Assembly: GCA_023434825.1 (NCBI GenBank)
Contig: JAEYSH010000225.1
Location: 1-7,855 of the forward strand
Reading direction: 5' to 3'
Origin: Methanobacteriota archaeon
GTDB taxonomy: Archaea > Methanobacteriota > Methanobacteria > Methanobacteriales > Methanobacteriaceae
Length of the DNA stretch: 7,855 bases
A program made the translations under genes and the position numbers. Under the pieces are notes generated by a model. The model made no database searches and was not told the origin of the DNA. It saw only the letters and a program-made list of their open reading frames with translations. Positions 5,483-7,855 of this stretch are shown one piece after another (within the stretch, counting starts at the first letter, position 1; each line of letters starts with the position of its first letter).

Positions 5483-6166
5483 TTAATTATGACTTAAAAA
5501 CTCATTATGTTCATTTTTAGCATTATCTAACGCTTTTTCTATGTCTACTTCTACATTACTTGAAGTTTTGCCATGACCTGGAAGCAATAATTCAATTTTC
5601 ATGGTGTTCAATCTTGCCAGTGAATTAATATATTCTCCATAACTTCCCGAGCTTGAAATATTGGAAATTGTCCCTTTTGCAAAAACTGTGTCTCCAGAAA
5701 TTAAAATTTTTTTATGAGGTTCATAAATACATATTGATCCAGAAGTATGTCCGGGAGTATGCAGTATTTTTAAAAACCAGTTTCCAAGGTCAATGATATT
5801 TGTATTTTCCATCCATATATGTACATGATATCCTTTAGGGTCATGTCCATGCCCACGACAAAGTAAAACCTCATCATCGGCGCAGATTATTTTATTGGCA
5901 GCATAACGATGAGTTAATATGGAAACCTTTTGTTGAAGGTATATATTGGCTCCAAAATGATCTACGTGTTCATGGGTATTAATTATCATGTTTAACTGAT
6001 TTGTTTTTAACCCAATTTTTTCCAGATCTCTTTTGAGTATACCAAACTTTTGATTTATCCCCGAATCTATTAAAACATTCATTTTATCGCCTAAAATAAG
6101 ATAGGAAGTACAACTTGGTTTACCTGTTTTAATCATATATAATCCAGGCATTATTTCTTTGTACAT
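5483..6166 (-). CDS. Metallo-beta-lactamase-fold hydrolase
   Basis: The 227-residue protein is a cytosolic binuclear-zinc hydrolase of the glyoxalase II/MBL superfamily. The metal ligands are all visible: HEHVDH (His65, His67, Asp69, His70), His140 in HTPGHTSGS, Asp159 in SGDTVF, and His198 in PGHG. The sequence is full length for the short single-domain subgroup, with no flavodoxin, rhodanese or beta-CASP extension. A His-rich segment (105-118, with five histidines) sits between the metal-binding motifs and may shape the substrate pocket. The substrate cannot be told from sequence; thioesters (as in glyoxalase II) and lactones are options for this subgroup. GGTGGAG (6174-6180) lies 7 nt upstream of the ATG. 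It is flanked by terminators on both sides, so it is probably monocistronic, and its place between glnK and the GTPase operon does not itself show a nitrogen role. Confidence 0.85.
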   Translation of the reverse strand: MYKEIMPGLYMIKTGKPSCTSYLILGDKMNVLIDSGINQKFGILKRDLEKIGLKTNQLNMIINTHEHVDHFGANIYLQQKVSILTHRYAANKIICADDEVLLCRGHGHDPKGYHVHIWMENTNIIDLGNWFLKILHTPGHTSGSICIYEPHKKILISGDTVFAKGTISNISSSGSYGEYINSLARLNTMKIELLLPGHGKTSSNVEVDIEKALDNAKNEHNEFLSHN

Positions 6167-6284
6167 TTAATTTCTCCACCATTAAAATTACTGAAATGAA
6201 TCTCAATTAAAAGTTAAATCAATTTAAAACTTAATGACGATTTAATTTTAGAATAAGAAAATAAATTAAAACTATTAAAATAAA

Positions 6285-6320
6285 AAACAAAAAAAAGGAT
6301 ATGGGCTGATTGAATCAGCC
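6285..6320 (-). terminator. Intrinsic-type terminator of amt-glnK
   Basis: Starting 7 nt after the glnK stop codon, GGCTGATTGAATCAGCC (6304-6320) forms a 6-8 bp G/C-containing stem with a short loop. On the minus strand it is followed within a few bases by a long T-rich run (about 6285-6298). It closes the amt-glnK unit and separates it from the hydrolase gene. Confidence 0.75.
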
Positions 6321-6327
6321 TAGTAGT

Positions 6328-6666
6328 TTAGACAGCTCCTTCTCCTCTTTCACCAGTTCTAATTCGAACAACTTCCTCAACAGGAGAGATGAATATTTTA
6401 CCATCTCCAATATCTCCAGTTTGAGCAGTTTTCACAATAGTTTGAATAACTTCTTCGCTGTCTTCATCTTTTACAATTATTTCTAATCTTGTTTTTGGAA
6501 GCATATCTATTCTGTAGTCACTGCCTCTGTAGCTTTCTGTGATTCCAAGTTGTCTTCCTCTTCCTTTTACTTCAGTAACTGTTACTCCGTGGCATCCAAT
6601 TTCTTCGAGAGCTATTTTCACCTGTTCTAATTTCTCTGGTCTTATTATGGCTATTATTTCTTTCAT
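6328..6666 (-). CDS. glnK: P-II nitrogen regulatory protein GlnK
   Basis: GlnK is a trimeric P-II signal protein that reads 2-oxoglutarate and ATP/ADP and plugs the Amt ammonium channel when nitrogen is plentiful. The 112-residue product is full length. The T-loop ESYRGSDY with Tyr51 is intact, Gln39 and Lys58 of the 2-oxoglutarate/ATP pocket are present, the B-loop TGDIGDGK (83-90) is complete, and the C-loop carries RIRTGERGEGAV. Tyr51 is the uridylylation site in bacteria, but methanogen GlnK proteins are not known to be uridylylated. It lies 17 bp after amt, with AAGGATGTGA (6671-6680) as ribosome binding site, so the two are one operon; this linkage is the classic mark of GlnK. It is useful here as an intact reference against which the P-II domain of the nearby fusion (3902-4810) looks degenerate. 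Confidence 0.97.
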   Translation of the reverse strand: MKEIIAIIRPEKLEQVKIALEEIGCHGVTVTEVKGRGRQLGITESYRGSDYRIDMLPKTRLEIIVKDEDSEEVIQTIVKTAQTGDIGDGKIFISPVEEVVRIRTGERGEGAV

Positions 6667-6683
6667 TTTTTCACATCCTTAAA

Positions 6684-7855
6684 TTAAATCCTGTAACCAG
6701 ATTCCTCGTGAAGATTTGTATCCAGTCCTTCTATTTCCTCTTTCGGTTCAACTCTTAATCCAATGGTGTATTTTATAGCTAAACCTATTATTAAGGTCAT
6801 TATTAATGAGTAACCTCCAACTACTGCTACAGCTATTAATTGAGTTACTAGCTGGCCAGGGTTTCCATAGAAGAGACCAGTACCAAGTGAGTTGATAAAT
6901 GGTGCTGCAAAGAGACCTGTTGCTATTGCTCCCCATAGTCCTGATAAACCGTGTATACCGAATACATCCAATGCATCGTCGTAACCTAAGCGTGGTTTTA
7001 ACCATGCTATACCGAAGTATGATACAACTGAAGTTACAAGACCAATTATTATTGCTGCTTGAACAGTTACGAAACCTGCTGCTGGAGTAATTGCTACTAA
7101 ACCTGCAATTGCACCAGATAAAGCACCAAGTAATGTTGGTTTACCACCTTTTACATAATCTATAATTACCCATGAGATCAGACCTGCTGCTGCTGCGGTG
7201 TTAGTTACAAGGAATGCTGATCCTGCAAGACTGCCAGCACTTAAAGCTGAACCTGCATTGAATCCAAACCAACCAAACCAAAGGAGCGCTGCACCAATTA
7301 CGGAATATCCGAGCTGGTGTGGTAGTAAACTTGTGTCTTTTCTTCTTCCTAAGAGTAATGCTAGGACTAATGCGGCTATACCTGAGTTTAAGTGTACAAC
7401 TGTACCTCCTGCAAAGTCGAGAGCACCTAGTGTGAATAGGAAACCTCCACCCCATACCCAGTGGGCTATTGGGACATATACTAATGATACCCAAGCAATT
7501 ATAAATATTAACCATGATGAAAATTTCATTCTCTCAACAACTGCTCCAGATATAAGTGCAATTGTAATTGCTGCAAATGTCATCTGGAATGCAATATATA
7601 CTGTTGATGGTATTGTTGGTGCAAGGGTTGCCAGTGAATTTACATCTATTCCACTGAACAATAAATTCGCAGGATTTCCAATTATCCCCATCATTGTTTC
7701 CCCAAATGCAAACTGGTAACCGTAAAGTACCCAGATAATACTTGTAACGGCAAAGGCAATCAAGGATAAGAACATAGTATTTAAAACGTTTACTTTTTTA
7801 GTAAGGCCCCCGTAGAATAATGCCACACCCGGAATGGTCATGAGCATTACAAGGG
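6684..7855 (-). CDS. amt: Ammonium transporter Amt (5' end outside window)
   Basis: This is an integral membrane Amt/Mep/Rh-family channel that conducts ammonium into the cell. The reading frame stays open to the window edge, and residues Leu-Val precede the first in-window ATG (7847), so that Met is internal. Comparison with E. coli AmtB suggests that at least the start of the first helix is missing. Numbering from that Met, the family landmarks are FYGG (11-14), Phe91 of the outer gate, Trp132 and Asp144 of the ammonium-recruiting region, the pore histidines His152 and His299, and the FGFNAGS segment (Phe196, Ser200). About ten further hydrophobic helices can be traced, then a short cytosolic tail ending GYRI, where GlnK-type regulation acts. 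It is co-transcribed with glnK (17-bp gap). The promoter and any NrpR operator lie beyond the window. Confidence 0.97.
   Translation of the reverse strand, partial: LVMLMTIPGVALFYGGLTKKVNVLNTMFLSLIAFAVTSIIWVLYGYQFAFGETMMGIIGNPANLLFSGIDVNSLATLAPTIPSTVYIAFQMTFAAITIALISGAVVERMKFSSWLIFIIAWVSLVYVPIAHWVWGGGFLFTLGALDFAGGTVVHLNSGIAALVLALLLGRRKDTSLLPHQLGYSVIGAALLWFGWFGFNAGSALSAGSLAGSAFLVTNTAAAAGLISWVIIDYVKGGKPTLLGALSGAIAGLVAITPAAGFVTVQAAIIIGLVTSVVSYFGIAWLKPRLGYDDALDVFGIHGLSGLWGAIATGLFAAPFINSLGTGLFYGNPGQLVTQLIAVAVVGGYSLIMTLIIGLAIKYTIGLRVEPKEEIEGLDTNLHEESGYRI

Noticed and set aside
7198..7719. A 173-codon frame on the + strand inside amt
   Set aside because: It is antisense to highly conserved Amt transmembrane sequence and lacks a ribosome binding site and any recognisable domain, so it is a shadow frame.

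Overview
The window looks like a chromosomal piece of an AT-rich methanogenic archaeon, most likely Methanobacterium or a close relative in the Methanobacteriales. The signs are archaeal TATA-type promoter elements, GGAGG/AGGTGA ribosome binding sites, T-rich terminators, archaeal-type PdxS and GlnK sequences, a soluble multi-PAS histidine kinase, and an operator matching the GGAA-N6-TTCC site of the methanogen nitrogen repressor NrpR. The assignment rests on sequence style and gene content, not on a marker gene.

Layout. Positions 53-2005 (-) encode a cytosolic three-PAS sensor histidine kinase with no response regulator beside it. A ~425-bp AT-rich divergent intergenic region (2006-2430) holds a perfect 10-bp inverted repeat. 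pdxS, the PLP synthase lyase subunit, follows on the + strand (2431-3312). It converges on a small PepSY-type lipoprotein gene (3389-3730, -) across a hairpin that can terminate both genes. Positions 3902-5323 (-) carry two adjacent genes. The first transcribed is a small Ras/SRPRB-like GTPase. The second is an unusual fusion: a diverged copy of that GTPase, a lysine-rich linker, and a complete-length P-II (GlnB/GlnK-like) domain. Next come a metallo-beta-lactamase-fold hydrolase (5483-6166, -) and the standard ammonium pair glnK (6328-6666, -) and amt (6684-7855, -, cut by the window edge).

How the genes may work together. Amt is the ammonium channel and GlnK its P-II gate and nitrogen sensor, co-transcribed and closed by a hairpin plus T-run. 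Downstream, the GTPase pair has its own TATA box. At the predicted start of transcription lies an exact GGAA-N6-TTCC, which suggests derepression under nitrogen limitation like amt-glnK itself. The fusion's P-II domain keeps the T-loop and C-terminal signature but has lost the ATP-binding B-loop. Its G domain keeps the P-loop and NKxD but has lost both switch motifs. The partner GTPase keeps most of its G motifs. I infer a previously undescribed nitrogen-responsive module in which a switch-competent GTPase partners with a pseudo-GTPase/P-II adaptor, possibly acting on Amt, on GlnK or on an unknown target. This is the most interesting content of the window. The flanking kinase, pdxS and lipoprotein look like ordinary neighbours.
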